A stretch of 34,873 nt of DNA, from assembly GCA_023229615.1 (NCBI GenBank), contig JALNYX010000004.1, positions 1-34,873 on the forward strand. The letters are read 5' to 3'. Below the pieces are notes generated by a model. That model was not told the origin of the DNA and made no database searches. It worked only from the letters and a program-made list of their open reading frames with translations. This document shows positions 8,023 to 15,776 of this stretch, one piece after another (the first letter of the stretch is position 1; each line of letters begins with the position of its first letter). The translations under genes and the position numbers were made by a program. Origin of the DNA: Candidatus Moraniibacteriota bacterium (GTDB lineage: Bacteria; Patescibacteriota; Minisyncoccia; Moranbacterales; UBA9337).

Positions 8023-8214
8023 ATGAAGATTAATGAGATTAAAGAAAAAAATTCAAAGGAACTCGAAAAACTTTTAGCTGAAAAGCGAAATGAAGTTCGA
8101 GAGTTGCGTTTTAATATTTTCTCCAAGCAAGCAAAAGATCACAGAAAATATTTCAATTGCAAGAAAGAAGTTGCTCAAATTTTAACAGTTTTAAATAGTG
8201 GTGAATCAAAATAA
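8023..8214 (+). CDS. rpmC: 50S ribosomal protein L29
   Basis: 63 residues, a helical hairpin protein. MKINEIKEKNSKELEKLLAE and VRELRFNIFSKQAKDHRKYF match L29, although the second helix deviates from the common QLENTARIRxVRR pattern. L29 sits beside L23 at the tunnel exit. The position between rplP and rpsQ is canonical and supports the call. Confidence 0.92.
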   Translation: MKINEIKEKNSKELEKLLAEKRNEVRELRFNIFSKQAKDHRKYFNCKKEVAQILTVLNSGESK

Positions 8215-8239
8215 TATTTTTGTGTAAATTATAAATAAT

Positions 8240-8506
8240 ATGGCAAAAGTTACCGATAAACAAATTAAAAAAGTAGAAACTCTAACCAAGAGTACTATTA
8301 CTGGGATTGTTTTGAGCGACAAGATGGACAAGACGATTGTTATCGCGGTTAATACATTGAAAACTCATCCAAAATATTTGAAAAAATACCGATCAACAAA
8401 GAAATATAAAGTGCATGATGAGAAGAATGAAAAGAAAGTTGGAGATAAAGTTGAATTTGTTGCTTGTCGGCCAATGAGTGGTGGAAAAAAGTTTCGCATT
8501 CTCTAA
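8240..8506 (+). CDS. rpsQ: 30S ribosomal protein S17
   Basis: 88 residues. The OB-fold core is recognisable: TGIVLSDKMDKTIVIAVNTL, HPKYLKKYRSTKKYKVHDE, GDKVEFVACRPMSGGKKFRI. S17 is a primary 16S rRNA-binding assembly protein. The first ~18 residues are a short basic extension ahead of the usual start region. Canonical position between rpmC and rplN. Confidence 0.95.
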   Translation: MAKVTDKQIKKVETLTKSTITGIVLSDKMDKTIVIAVNTLKTHPKYLKKYRSTKKYKVHDEKNEKKVGDKVEFVACRPMSGGKKFRIL

Positions 8507-8535
8507 AAGTTTATTTAGAATAAGTATAATCTATT

Positions 8536-8901
8536 ATGATACAATCAGAAACAAAATTGAAGGTAGCCGATAATTCAGGTGCGAAAGTCATCGAATGTTT
8601 TAAGGTTTTGGGCGGAAGCCGAAGAAGATATGCTTATGTTGGTGATGTGATTGTGGCATCCGTAAAATCTGCTGAGCCGAGAGGTAGCGTGAAGAAAGGA
8701 GATAAAGTTAAGGCGCTTATCGTCAGACAGAAGCAGGCATTACGAAGAAGAGATGGGTCACATATTAGATTTGATGAAAATGCCGCTGTGATTGTTGATG
8801 GAACTGAGCCAAAAGGAACACGTGTATTTGGTCCAATTGCCAGAGAAGTAAAAGAGAAGGGATTTAATAAAATAGCCTCATTAGCACCAGAAGTATTGTA
8901 A
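8536..8901 (+). CDS. rplN: 50S ribosomal protein L14
   Basis: 121 residues, complete. MIQSETKLKVADNSGAKVIE and the C-terminal GTRVFGPIAREVKEKGFNKI are near-universal L14 sequence, as is the VKKGDKVKALIVRQKQALRR core. L14 contacts 16S rRNA at the subunit interface and is the docking site for silencing factor RsfS. It lies in canonical order before rplX. Confidence 0.97.
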   Translation: MIQSETKLKVADNSGAKVIECFKVLGGSRRRYAYVGDVIVASVKSAEPRGSVKKGDKVKALIVRQKQALRRRDGSHIRFDENAAVIVDGTEPKGTRVFGPIAREVKEKGFNKIASLAPEVL

Positions 8902-8924
8902 ATTATTGTAAGTATTAGAATATT

Positions 8925-9233
8925 ATGAAAATTAAAAAAGGCGACAAAGTTCAAATAATTTCCGGAAAGGATAAGGGAAAAAAAGGTGTTGTTTTGCGTG
9001 CTGTTCCGAGCCGAGAAAAGGTTGTTGTTGAGGGATTGAATATTGTCAAAAAAAATTCTCGACCTAAAAAAGAAGGAGAAAAAGGACAAAGAATTGAAAT
9101 TCCCGTCCCGATTCAAATTTCGAATGTTATGCTGGTTTGTCCGAAATGTGACAAAACAACGAGAATTGAATATAAATTAACAAATAATAAGAAATTGAGA
9201 ATATGTAAGAAGTGTAAGGAAGAAATACAATGA
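8925..9233 (+). CDS. rplX: 50S ribosomal protein L24
   Basis: 102 residues. The KOW motif near the N-terminus (KIKKGDKVQIISGKDKGKKG) and VVVEGLNIVKKNSRP define L24, an assembly initiator for the 50S subunit. The C-terminal half has a CPKC...CKKC zinc-ribbon pattern (VCPKCDKTTRIEY, RICKKCKEE), as in many bacterial L24 proteins. The stop codon overlaps the rplE start (ATGA at 9230-9233), indicating translational coupling. Confidence 0.96.
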   Translation: MKIKKGDKVQIISGKDKGKKGVVLRAVPSREKVVVEGLNIVKKNSRPKKEGEKGQRIEIPVPIQISNVMLVCPKCDKTTRIEYKLTNNKKLRICKKCKEEIQ

Positions 9234-9778
9234 AAATAACATCACTCAAAACTAAATATGAGGAAATAATTCCCGAATTGAAAAATGAGTTTGGATGCCC
9301 TAATATTATGGCAGTTGCCAAGATTCAGAAAGTTGTTGTTAATGTTGGAACGGGGAAAATAAACAAGGAGGCAGAAAAGATTGAAGAATTGCTTCAAATT
9401 TTTGAAACAATAACCGGACAAAAGCCTGTGAAAACCCGGGGCAAGAATTCAAGTGCCGGTTTTAAGACAAGAAAGGGAATGGAAATCGGAGTGAAAGTTA
9501 CTTTGCGAGGAGCGCGAATGTGGAGTTTCTTGGATCGATTAGTGAATGTGGCATTTCCCCGAACTCGAGATTTTCAAGGAATAAAAATAAGCGGTGTTGA
9601 TGATCATGGAGATTTCAGCATTGGACTCAAAGAGCATTTGGTTTTTCCGGAGATTTCCGCAGAGAAGACTAAAAATTTATTTGGAATGCAGATTAGTATT
9701 CAGACAAGCGCCAAAACAAAGAAAGAAGGAGAAAGATTGTTCCAATTATTAAAATTTCCGTTTCGAAAAGAGCAATAA
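9230..9778 (+). CDS. rplE: 50S ribosomal protein L5
   Basis: 182 residues, normal. PNIMAVAKIQKVVVNVGTG, TGQKPVKTRGKNSSAGFKTR, the GVKVTLRGARMWSFLDRLV segment and the late FGMQISIQTSAKTKKEG strand identify L5, which binds 5S rRNA and contacts the P-site tRNA. The start overlaps the end of rplX by 4 bases. Confidence 0.97.
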   Translation: MKITSLKTKYEEIIPELKNEFGCPNIMAVAKIQKVVVNVGTGKINKEAEKIEELLQIFETITGQKPVKTRGKNSSAGFKTRKGMEIGVKVTLRGARMWSFLDRLVNVAFPRTRDFQGIKISGVDDHGDFSIGLKEHLVFPEISAEKTKNLFGMQISIQTSAKTKKEGERLFQLLKFPFRKEQ

Positions 9779-9816
9779 TAATTTTTTCAATAATTAAGGA
9801 AGTATAAGCTAAAAAA

Positions 9817-10002
9817 ATGGCAAAAAAATCGACAGAAGCAAGAGCAAATAAGAAACCTAAATTTTCCACTCGAGAAGTGAGACGCTGTTGGAAGTGCGGA
9901 AGAAAGCATGGATATATGAGAAAATTTGATATTTGCCGAATTTGTTTTCGAGAATTGGCAAGTAAGGGAGAAATTCCAGGAGTTACAAAAAGTAGCTGGT
10001 AA
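9817..10002 (+). CDS. rpsN: 30S ribosomal protein S14, zinc-binding type
   Basis: 61 residues, the short C+ form of S14 (S14p/S29e). Two CxxC pairs form the zinc site (RRCWKCGRKHGY and DICRICFREL), followed by the usual basic end IPGVTKSSW. Canonical position between rplE and rpsH. S14 is a late-assembling protein of the 30S head. Confidence 0.96.
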   Translation: MAKKSTEARANKKPKFSTREVRRCWKCGRKHGYMRKFDICRICFRELASKGEIPGVTKSSW

Positions 10003-10020
10003 TATAAAGTTATAAATGTT

Positions 10021-10090
10021 AAATACGTTCAAGGCGTTCAATTTGCAAGAAGCGATGGAACGATTAGAACAATATAGAACGATTAGAAAA
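10021..10090. repeat. Iterated words in the rpsN-rpsH spacer
   Basis: The 12-mer GAACGATTAGAA occurs at 10058-10069 and 10077-10088, with CGTTCAAGGCGTTCAA just before (10026-10041). The same CGTTCAA/GAACGATT vocabulary is used in the rpsC-rplP spacer, so both spacers appear to carry relics of one repeat family. Confidence 0.6.
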
Positions 10091-10095
10091 AATTT

Positions 10096-10506
10096 ATGTT
10101 AGATCCAATTAGCGACATGTTAACAAGAATCAGAAATGCTCAGGTGGCTAAGCACCGAGTTGTAAAGATGCCTTTTTCTAAGGTTAAGCTTGCGGTTGCA
10201 AAAATTTTAAGAGAAGAAGGTTTTGTTGATGCGGTTGAGAGGGTAAAAACTGAAAGAAAAATTGATTTTATGGAAATATCTCTAAAATACGATTTTGATC
10301 GGGAAAAGAATTCCAAAGTTCCCGTGATAAGTGGTATCAAGAGAGTGAGTAAAGAGGGACAGAGAATTTATGTTAAAAAAGGTGAAATTCGAAAAGTGAA
10401 GAATGGTTTGGGAATTTCCATCGTTTCGACATCGAAGGGTGTTGTCACAGGAGAAAGTGCTCGAAAAGAAGGATTGGGAGGAGAATTAATTTGTGAAGTT
10501 TGGTAG
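10096..10506 (+). CDS. rpsH: 30S ribosomal protein S8
   Basis: 136 residues. DPISDMLTRIRNAQ at the start and the C-terminal STSKGVVTGESARKEGLGGE followed by LICEVW are the conserved S8 ends; the middle has the ILREEGFVDAV helix. S8 binds helix 21 of 16S rRNA, and in E. coli it represses the spc operon by binding the L5 region; no such structure was identified here. Confidence 0.97.
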   Translation: MLDPISDMLTRIRNAQVAKHRVVKMPFSKVKLAVAKILREEGFVDAVERVKTERKIDFMEISLKYDFDREKNSKVPVISGIKRVSKEGQRIYVKKGEIRKVKNGLGISIVSTSKGVVTGESARKEGLGGELICEVW

Positions 10507-10548
10507 ATAATACGGGACAAATAAGTCCAATAAGACATATCTAAAACT

Positions 10549-11088
10549 ATGAGTAGAATAGGTAAAAAACCAGTTGAAATCAGTGCAGGAGTCGAAGTTA
10601 AAGTCGAATCCAATGTTATTTCGGTGAAAGGACCAAAAGGAAATTTGGAGTTTGTTTTCCGTCCAGAAGTTGTTGTTAAAGTTGAGGAGAATATGGTTAA
10701 GGTTGAAAAGAAAACCAATTCAAAACTTGGAGCTTCTTTGTGGGGAACAACCAGTCGAATTATTGAGAATATGATTAAGGGTGTTTCTGAAGGATTTGAA
10801 AAAAAGTTAGAATTGAATGGAGTTGGATATAGAATGGAAGTACAGGGAAAGAAAATGAAATTAGCCCTTGGTTTTTCTCATCCAGTAGAGGTTGAAATTC
10901 CTGAAGGAATTAGCGCTGTTGTGGAAAAGAATACTTTGACTATCAACGGAATTGATAAGCAAAAAGTTGGACAATTTGCAACCGATATTCGTTTTCTTAA
11001 GCCAGTTGAGCCGTATAAAGGTAAAGGATTTAAATATACCAATGAGATTGTCCGTCGCAAAGAGGGAAAGAAGGCGTCATCTGATTAA
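10549..11088 (+). CDS. rplF: 50S ribosomal protein L6
   Basis: 179 residues with the two L6 repeats. MSRIGKKPVEISAGVEV opens it, VEKKTNSKLGASLWGTTSRI and VSEGFEKKLELNGVGYRMEV follow, and the C-terminal FKYTNEIVRRKEGKKA is the standard end. L6 binds near the sarcin-ricin loop. The 42-base spacer before it is made of near-repeats of GGACAAATAAGTCC-like words (10516-10545). Confidence 0.97.
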   Translation: MSRIGKKPVEISAGVEVKVESNVISVKGPKGNLEFVFRPEVVVKVEENMVKVEKKTNSKLGASLWGTTSRIIENMIKGVSEGFEKKLELNGVGYRMEVQGKKMKLALGFSHPVEVEIPEGISAVVEKNTLTINGIDKQKVGQFATDIRFLKPVEPYKGKGFKYTNEIVRRKEGKKASSD

Positions 11089-11183
11089 AATTTAAAATAG
11101 TTGTTAGCCTATAGTTGCACTAGTCATTTTATTGAGAGAAAAGTATGCGCTGGTGAATCTAGAAGCAATTGAAGTTAAAAAAT

Positions 11184-11534
11184 ATGAACAATAAAAGAGC
11201 ATTAAGATATCAAAGAGGGAAACGCGTAAGAGCGAAGATTTCTGGAACGGCAGAGCGTCCGAGACTTTCAGTTTTTCGAAGTTTGCGCGGAGTTTATGCG
11301 CAGGCAATTGATGATGTGAATGGAAAAACTGTAGCGTCATCAAATTGGAAAGAGGCATCAAAGACGACCAAAAAGAACGATATCGAAAGAGCAAAGGAAG
11401 TTGGAAAGTTGCTTGCAGATAAATGCATTAAATTGAAAATAACGGAAGCGGTTTTTGACCGAAATGGATACAAGTATCACGGAAAGGTAAAGGCGATGGC
11501 TGAAGGAGCTCGAGAAGGTGGATTGAAATTTTAA
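11184..11534 (+). CDS. rplR: 50S ribosomal protein L18
   Basis: 116 residues from the ATG at 11184 (MNNKRALRYQRGKRVRAKI). A TTG at 11169 would add five residues and is less likely. ERPRLSVFRSLRGVYAQAIDD and the C-terminal FDRNGYKYHGKVKAMAEGAR match L18, which binds 5S rRNA with L5. It is followed by a spacer filled with ACTAATT repeats. Confidence 0.95.
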   Translation: MNNKRALRYQRGKRVRAKISGTAERPRLSVFRSLRGVYAQAIDDVNGKTVASSNWKEASKTTKKNDIERAKEVGKLLADKCIKLKITEAVFDRNGYKYHGKVKAMAEGAREGGLKF

Positions 11535-11537
11535 TTT

Positions 11538-11588
11538 ACTAATTACTAATTAAGTACTAATATACTAATTACGAATATTACGAATTTT
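11538..11588. repeat. ACTAATT heptamer array in the rplR-rpsE spacer
   Basis: ACTAATT occurs in tandem at 11538-11551, again at 11564-11570, with a partial copy at 11556. Two 9-mers ACGAATATT and ACGAATTTT follow (11571-11588). It is a short tandem repeat confined to the intercistronic gap. Confidence 0.7.
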
Positions 11589-11597
11589 TAATAGCTT

Positions 11598-12116
11598 ATG
11601 GAAAATAATAAGGAAAAAAGAGGGAATAAGTTTGGTGGCAGAAAACCAAGAAGGGAAAAGCCTGAATTCGAGCAAAAGCTTTTGGATCTAGCTAGGGTTA
11701 CCCGTGTGGTTAAAGGAGGACGACGTTTTCGTTTTCGTGCCACTTTGGTTATCGGCGATCGAAAAGGGCGAGTTGGAGTTGGAGTAGCCAAAGGATCGGA
11801 TGTGTCTGATGCCATTGCTAAAGCGCTTAATGATGCTAAAAAAGAAATCATTAATGTGCAATTGGTTGGCGGAACCCTTCCTCATGATGTTTTCTTCAAG
11901 CAGGGAAGTGCCAAGGTGCTTTTGAAGCCAGCTTCAAAGGGACGAGGAGTTGTTGCCGGAGGTGCAGTGCGAGCGGTTATGGAATTGGCAGGAGTGAGTG
12001 ATGTTGTGTCGAAATCATTAGGAACTTCAAATAAGTTAAATGTGGCGCGAGCTGCTATTGAAGCTTTGAAGCAATTAAAGAAAGTTCCGATGAGAAAGAT
12101 ATCTGTTAAGAAATAA
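11598..12116 (+). CDS. rpsE: 30S ribosomal protein S5
   Basis: 172 residues. RVTRVVKGGRRFRFRATLVI and GDRKGRVGVGVAKGSDVSDA form the double-stranded RNA-binding half, and GRGVVAGGAVRAVMELAGVSD with SLGTSNKLNVARAAIEAL the second half. S5 lies at the mRNA entry site with S3 and S4. The next gene is rplO: no rpmD (L30) is found between them. Confidence 0.97.
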   Translation: MENNKEKRGNKFGGRKPRREKPEFEQKLLDLARVTRVVKGGRRFRFRATLVIGDRKGRVGVGVAKGSDVSDAIAKALNDAKKEIINVQLVGGTLPHDVFFKQGSAKVLLKPASKGRGVVAGGAVRAVMELAGVSDVVSKSLGTSNKLNVARAAIEALKQLKKVPMRKISVKK

Positions 12117-12161
12117 ATTTTTATCAAATAGAATTTTTAGAATTTTGTAAAACCTAAAGCC

Positions 12162-12737
12162 ATGCAAATACACGAATTAAAAGTTAAGAGTAAGAAAAAT
12201 CGAAAGCGAATTGGACGCGGAGGAAAAAGAGGAACATATTCCGGAAAAGGAAATAATGGACAGAAAGCGCGTTCAGGAGCTAAACGAGATTATATCTTCG
12301 AGGGAGGAAAGTCCACGTTGATTGAGCGTTTAAAGAAAGTTCGCGGGTTCAAATCTATCGCGCCTAAGAAATTGGTTTTGAGTTTGGATATGTTGGAAAA
12401 GAAATTTGCCAATGGCGAGACTGTTAATTTTGAAACTTTAGTAGCGAAAAAAGTTTTCCGAAAAAATGAAATTTCCAGCGGAGTAAAGATTTTGGGGACT
12501 GGAAAGATAACCAAGAAAATTTCAGTAGACAAGGAAATTTTGACATCTGATTCGGCTAGAATTGCTATCGAAAAAGCTGGAGGAAAAGTTGTGGGAGCAT
12601 CAAAGAGAGGAAGAGAAAGGAAAGCGGATATGATGCGAGATGAGAAGAAAGTGGAAAAAGTTGAGAAGGCTGAAGAGATTGAAAAAACTGAAAAGCCAAA
12701 AAAGAAAGAGGTAAAAAAAGCGACTAGCAAGAAATAA
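12162..12737 (+). CDS. rplO: 50S ribosomal protein L15 with K/E-rich tail
   Basis: 191 residues, longer than the usual ~145. The glycine-rich N-terminal region (KRIGRGGKRGTYSGKGNNGQ then KARSGAKRDYIFEGG) threads into 23S rRNA, and the globular part ends around residue 150 (ARIAIEKAGGKVVGASKRGR). The last ~40 residues repeat VEKVEKAEEIEKTEKPKKK-like sequence, an unstructured charged tail. Its stop is 16 bases before the terminator that closes the ribosomal-protein run. Confidence 0.95.
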   Translation: MQIHELKVKSKKNRKRIGRGGKRGTYSGKGNNGQKARSGAKRDYIFEGGKSTLIERLKKVRGFKSIAPKKLVLSLDMLEKKFANGETVNFETLVAKKVFRKNEISSGVKILGTGKITKKISVDKEILTSDSARIAIEKAGGKVVGASKRGRERKADMMRDEKKVEKVEKAEEIEKTEKPKKKEVKKATSKK

Positions 12738-12753
12738 ATAGAACTTCAAATAG

Positions 12754-12786
12754 AAAAAATCCTTGGCGTAAGCTGAGGATTTTTTT
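12754..12786 (+). terminator. Terminator closing the ribosomal-protein operon
   Basis: AAAAAATCCT (12754-12763) pairs with AGGATTTTTT (12776-12785), followed by a T-run. The loop contains a small GC..GC pairing. Confidence 0.85.
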
Positions 12787-12899
12787 GTTTGTTTATTTTG
12801 ATAATTTTGAGTGTAAGGGTTTTTTTATGTAAAATTCTATGTAAGTTCCTTTTGTATTTTCAAGGAGGATTATTTTTTAGATCGTGTATTACGAGGGGG

Positions 12900-12928
12900 T
12901 TGACATTTTGACGATTTGGTTATATATT
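12900..12928 (+). promoter_or_regulatory. Promoter of typA
   Basis: TTGACA (12900-12905), 17-base spacer, TATATT (12923-12928). It lies about 70 bases before the typA ATG, after the terminator of the preceding operon. Confidence 0.75.
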
Positions 12929-12998
12929 TATTAGGTTATAGCTATTCTGCTTTTGAACAGGCAGTTTTTTATTCAGTAATAATTTTAAAATAAATTTT

Positions 12999-14780
12999 AT
13001 GGAAATTCGAAATATTGCAATTATTGCTCATGTGGATCATGGAAAAACAACCATTACTGATGCTATTTTGCGTCAAACTGGAATGGTTAGCGACGAAGGA
13101 GTGACGATGGATAGCAATGCGTTGGAAAAAGAAAGAGGAATTACGATTTATTCAAAAAATACCTCTATTTTTTATAAAGATACAAAGATAAATATTGTTG
13201 ATACGCCTGGGCATGCTGATTTCGGAAGTGAAGTTGAGCGTGTTTTGCGTTCCATTGACAGTGTTATTTTGGTAGTGGACGCGCAAGAGGGTCCAATGCC
13301 TCAAACACGTTTTGTGCTCAAAAAATCCTTGGAATTGGGATTAAAACCTATTGTGGTTCTCAATAAAATAGACAAACCTGCTGCTCAACCGGAAATTGCT
13401 AAGGAGCAAGTTTTTGAGTTGTTTTTGGATTTGGGAGCCAGTGATGAACAATTGGAATTTACAACTGTATATGCGATTGGAAGAGAGGGAATTGCAAAAA
13501 TGAATTTGGAGGATGATTCGAAAGATTTGACTCCACTTTTAGATACGATTTTAAAAGAAGTTGCTCCGGCCAAATCAGATACTTCCGTTCCTTTTCGTAT
13601 GCAACCTTTTTCTTTGGGATATGATAATTTCTTGGGACGTTTGGCGATTGGAAGAGTATATGAAGGAAAGGTGAAGAGCGGAGAGGTGATAATCAAGAAG
13701 CCGGATGGAGAGGTTCGCAAAGGAAAAATTATCAAGATTCAAACTTTCAAAGGATTAGTAAAAGAAGATGTTTCCGAGGCGATTGCCGGAGATATTGTGA
13801 TGGTGGCAGGACTTCCGGATATTTTTATCGGAGAAACAATTTGTGAAAATGAAGGACAGGAACCACTTCCAGCAATTAAAGTTGATGAGCCAACAATTTC
13901 TTTGAATTTTATGGTTAATGATTCTCCTTTTGCCGGACGCGAGGGAAAGTTTGTGACAAATAAGCAAATTCGCGAGAGATTAGAAAAAGAACTTGAGGTG
14001 AACGTAGGACTTCGGATTGATTTTTCTTCCGATTCATATAAGGTTTATGGACGCGGGGAATTGCATATTGCCGTATTGCTTGAAAATATGAGAAGAGAAG
14101 GATTTGAAATTCAAGCTTCTCAGCCACAGGTTATTATTAAGGAGGAGGATGGTCAGAAAATGGAACCTTTTGAAGAGGTAACTGTGGATGTTCCTGAAGC
14201 ATTGTCCGGATCGGTGATTGAAAAAATTGGAAAACGACAGGGAATAATGACAGAAATGAAGCAACGCAATGGACAAACGAGGATGATTTTTGCCGCTCCG
14301 ACAAGAGGAATTTTGGGTTATCGAAGTCAATTTATCGTTGATACGAAAGGAGAGGGAATATTTTCTAGTCGATTTTTGGAATTTCGTCCATATGTCGGAG
14401 AAATCAAGAAGCGTAATGTTGGTTCAATGATTTCGATGATTGGAGGAAAGGCGTTGGGATTTTCTTTGGCGAATCTTCAAGAGCGTGGGGTTTTGTATAT
14501 TGGAGCGGGAACTGAGGTGTATGAAGGAATGGTTATTGGTAATGTTTCTAAAGGTGAGGATATGTCTGTAAATCCAATTAAGGGAAAACAGCTTACTAAT
14601 ATGCGTGCCAGTGGTACGGATGATGCAATTCAGCTTGTTCCTCCGACGAAATTGGATATTGAGAAGGGAATGGAATTGATGGCTGAGGATGAATATTTGG
14701 AAGTGACTCCGCAAAGTGTTCGTTTGCGAAAACAATATTTAACTGAGAATGATAGAATAAGAGCAAAGAGGAAGAAATAA
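12999..14780 (+). CDS. typA: Ribosome-associated GTPase TypA/BipA
   Basis: 593 residues, close to the family length of about 605. GTPase motifs are intact: AHVDHGKTTITDAILRQTG (P-loop), ERGITI, DTPGHADFGSEVER, NKID. EF-G-like domains follow, and the BipA-specific C-terminal domain is present (EEVTVDVPEALSGSVIEKIG, GGKALGFSLANLQERGVLYI). BipA/TypA is a 50S-binding translational GTPase used in ribosome assembly and stress. It sits between rplO and secY, where those two genes are usually adjacent, and has its own promoter. Confidence 0.97.
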   Translation: MEIRNIAIIAHVDHGKTTITDAILRQTGMVSDEGVTMDSNALEKERGITIYSKNTSIFYKDTKINIVDTPGHADFGSEVERVLRSIDSVILVVDAQEGPMPQTRFVLKKSLELGLKPIVVLNKIDKPAAQPEIAKEQVFELFLDLGASDEQLEFTTVYAIGREGIAKMNLEDDSKDLTPLLDTILKEVAPAKSDTSVPFRMQPFSLGYDNFLGRLAIGRVYEGKVKSGEVIIKKPDGEVRKGKIIKIQTFKGLVKEDVSEAIAGDIVMVAGLPDIFIGETICENEGQEPLPAIKVDEPTISLNFMVNDSPFAGREGKFVTNKQIRERLEKELEVNVGLRIDFSSDSYKVYGRGELHIAVLLENMRREGFEIQASQPQVIIKEEDGQKMEPFEEVTVDVPEALSGSVIEKIGKRQGIMTEMKQRNGQTRMIFAAPTRGILGYRSQFIVDTKGEGIFSSRFLEFRPYVGEIKKRNVGSMISMIGGKALGFSLANLQERGVLYIGAGTEVYEGMVIGNVSKGEDMSVNPIKGKQLTNMRASGTDDAIQLVPPTKLDIEKGMELMAEDEYLEVTPQSVRLRKQYLTENDRIRAKRKK

Positions 14781-14872
14781 CCTTTACATTTTTTGAGATT
14801 GTTGTATTTTTATATTCAGTTGTTTTATGGTTCTTTTTTTATTTTATTCTTTTCTTAAAAGGAGGGGGAAGA

Positions 14873-15163
14873 ATGAAAATATGTATCACTAGCGAGAGCA
14901 ATGAGGCAAAAAGATTAAAGGAAATTGCTGGCTCAACTGAGGGCATTGAGCTTTGTGATGTGGAAAAAATATATGAAGCAGACGTGGTCATATATTTTTC
15001 TTTAAACGATATGAAAAAATATTTCGTCCATCCGGATGGAAGAATTATTTTTTTTGTTTATTGCGAATCTCCGATATGGTATTATACTCAGGTTTTCAAA
15101 TGCGTAACCATTGAAGATTTGGAAAATAATTTTCCTAAATTCATCGCCGATTGTTGCGCGTGA
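14873..15163 (+). CDS. Small protein of unknown function with strong SD
   Basis: 96 residues. I do not recognise it. It starts MKICITSESNEAKRLKEIAG, like a small alpha/beta (Rossmann-like or dinitrogenase iron-molybdenum cofactor-like) fold with no catalytic motif visible. It ends FPKFIADCCA with a vicinal cysteine pair, and there are no membrane segments. An excellent Shine-Dalgarno (AAGGAGGGGG, 14859-14868) precedes the ATG, unlike the core genes around it, and a strong terminator follows immediately. It therefore looks like a self-contained expression unit inserted between typA and secY. Real coding is supported by the SD and the terminator. Confidence 0.75.
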   Translation: MKICITSESNEAKRLKEIAGSTEGIELCDVEKIYEADVVIYFSLNDMKKYFVHPDGRIIFFVYCESPIWYYTQVFKCVTIEDLENNFPKFIADCCA

Positions 15164-15174
15164 TGATAGTTTTA

Positions 15175-15212
15175 ACAGGGAGGTACTCACGTAGTGTCTC
15201 CCTGTATTTTTT
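15175..15212 (+). terminator. Strong terminator after the 96-residue gene
   Basis: ACAGGGAG (15175-15182) pairs with CTCCCTGT (15198-15205), then ATTTTTT. The loop holds a minor ACT/AGT pairing. Confidence 0.85.
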
Positions 15213-15220
15213 ACATACTC

Positions 15221-15249
15221 TTGAAATAATATCGCTTTTGATGTATATT
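15221..15249 (+). promoter_or_regulatory. Promoter of secY
   Basis: TTGAAA (15221-15226), 17-base spacer, TATATT (15244-15249), just after the preceding terminator and about 45 bases before the secY ATG. Confidence 0.65.
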
Positions 15250-15293
15250 TATATAAGAAATGAAAGGATAATTTGAGATAATAAAAAGAAATT

Positions 15294-15776
15294 ATGATTG
15301 ATAAAATAATGCAAGTTTTTAAGGTGAGGGAATTGCGTAATAAAATCCTGTTTATTGTCGGTCTTTTGGTGGTTTTTCGCTTGGCGGCCAATATTCCAGT
15401 TCCAGGAGTGGATGTGGCGCAATTGAAAAACTTTTTTGACAGCAATCAACTGTTTGGACTTCTTAATATGTTTTCCGGAGGAGGATTGGCGAATATTTCT
15501 ATTGTTCTTTTGGGGGTTGGACCATATATTACTGCTTCGATTATTATGCAACTATTAACGATGATTATCCCTCGATTGGAACAAATTTACAAAGAAGAGG
15601 GAGAAGCAGGACGACAGAAATTCAATATGTGGACTCGCTGGATTACTGTTCCGCTTGCGGCAATGCAAACCTTTGCGATGATTAGTCTTTTGCGCAGTCA
15701 GCAAGTTTTGGGAGAATTATCTCCTTTTAATATGTTTGTGATTATTGTGGTGGCGACGGCCGGGACGATATTTTGA
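15294..15776 (+). pseudogene. secY: SecY translocon, N-terminal part (frameshifted)
   Basis: 160 residues covering transmembrane helices 1 to most of 4 of the SecYEG protein-conducting channel (KVRELRNKILFIVGLLVVFR, the plug region FSGGGLANISIVLLGVGPYI, ITASIIMQLLTMIIP). The reading stops at a TGA (15774-15776) inside the conserved AGTxFLMWLGE segment of helix 4. One added T in the TTTT at 15771-15774 would restore the frame exactly. A natural two-chain split would cut through a membrane helix, so an indel (sequencing, assembly or genuine mutation) is more likely. Together the two parts have the normal SecY length of about 423. Confidence 0.9.

Noticed and set aside
8634..9116. 160-codon minus-strand open frame over rplN and rplX
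   Set aside because: It is antisense to two well-conserved ribosomal protein genes, has no start signal and has a low-complexity composition; it is a shadow frame.
12945..12980. Second terminator/attenuator before typA (CTGC..GCAG plus T-run)
   Set aside because: The stem is only about four base pairs with a long loop, too weak to support without computation.
15774..15776. UGA recoded as glycine or tryptophan as in some CPR lineages
   Set aside because: UGA ends many complete genes in the window at the expected place (for example hypD and the flavoprotein), and reading through it in secY would not restore the right frame.
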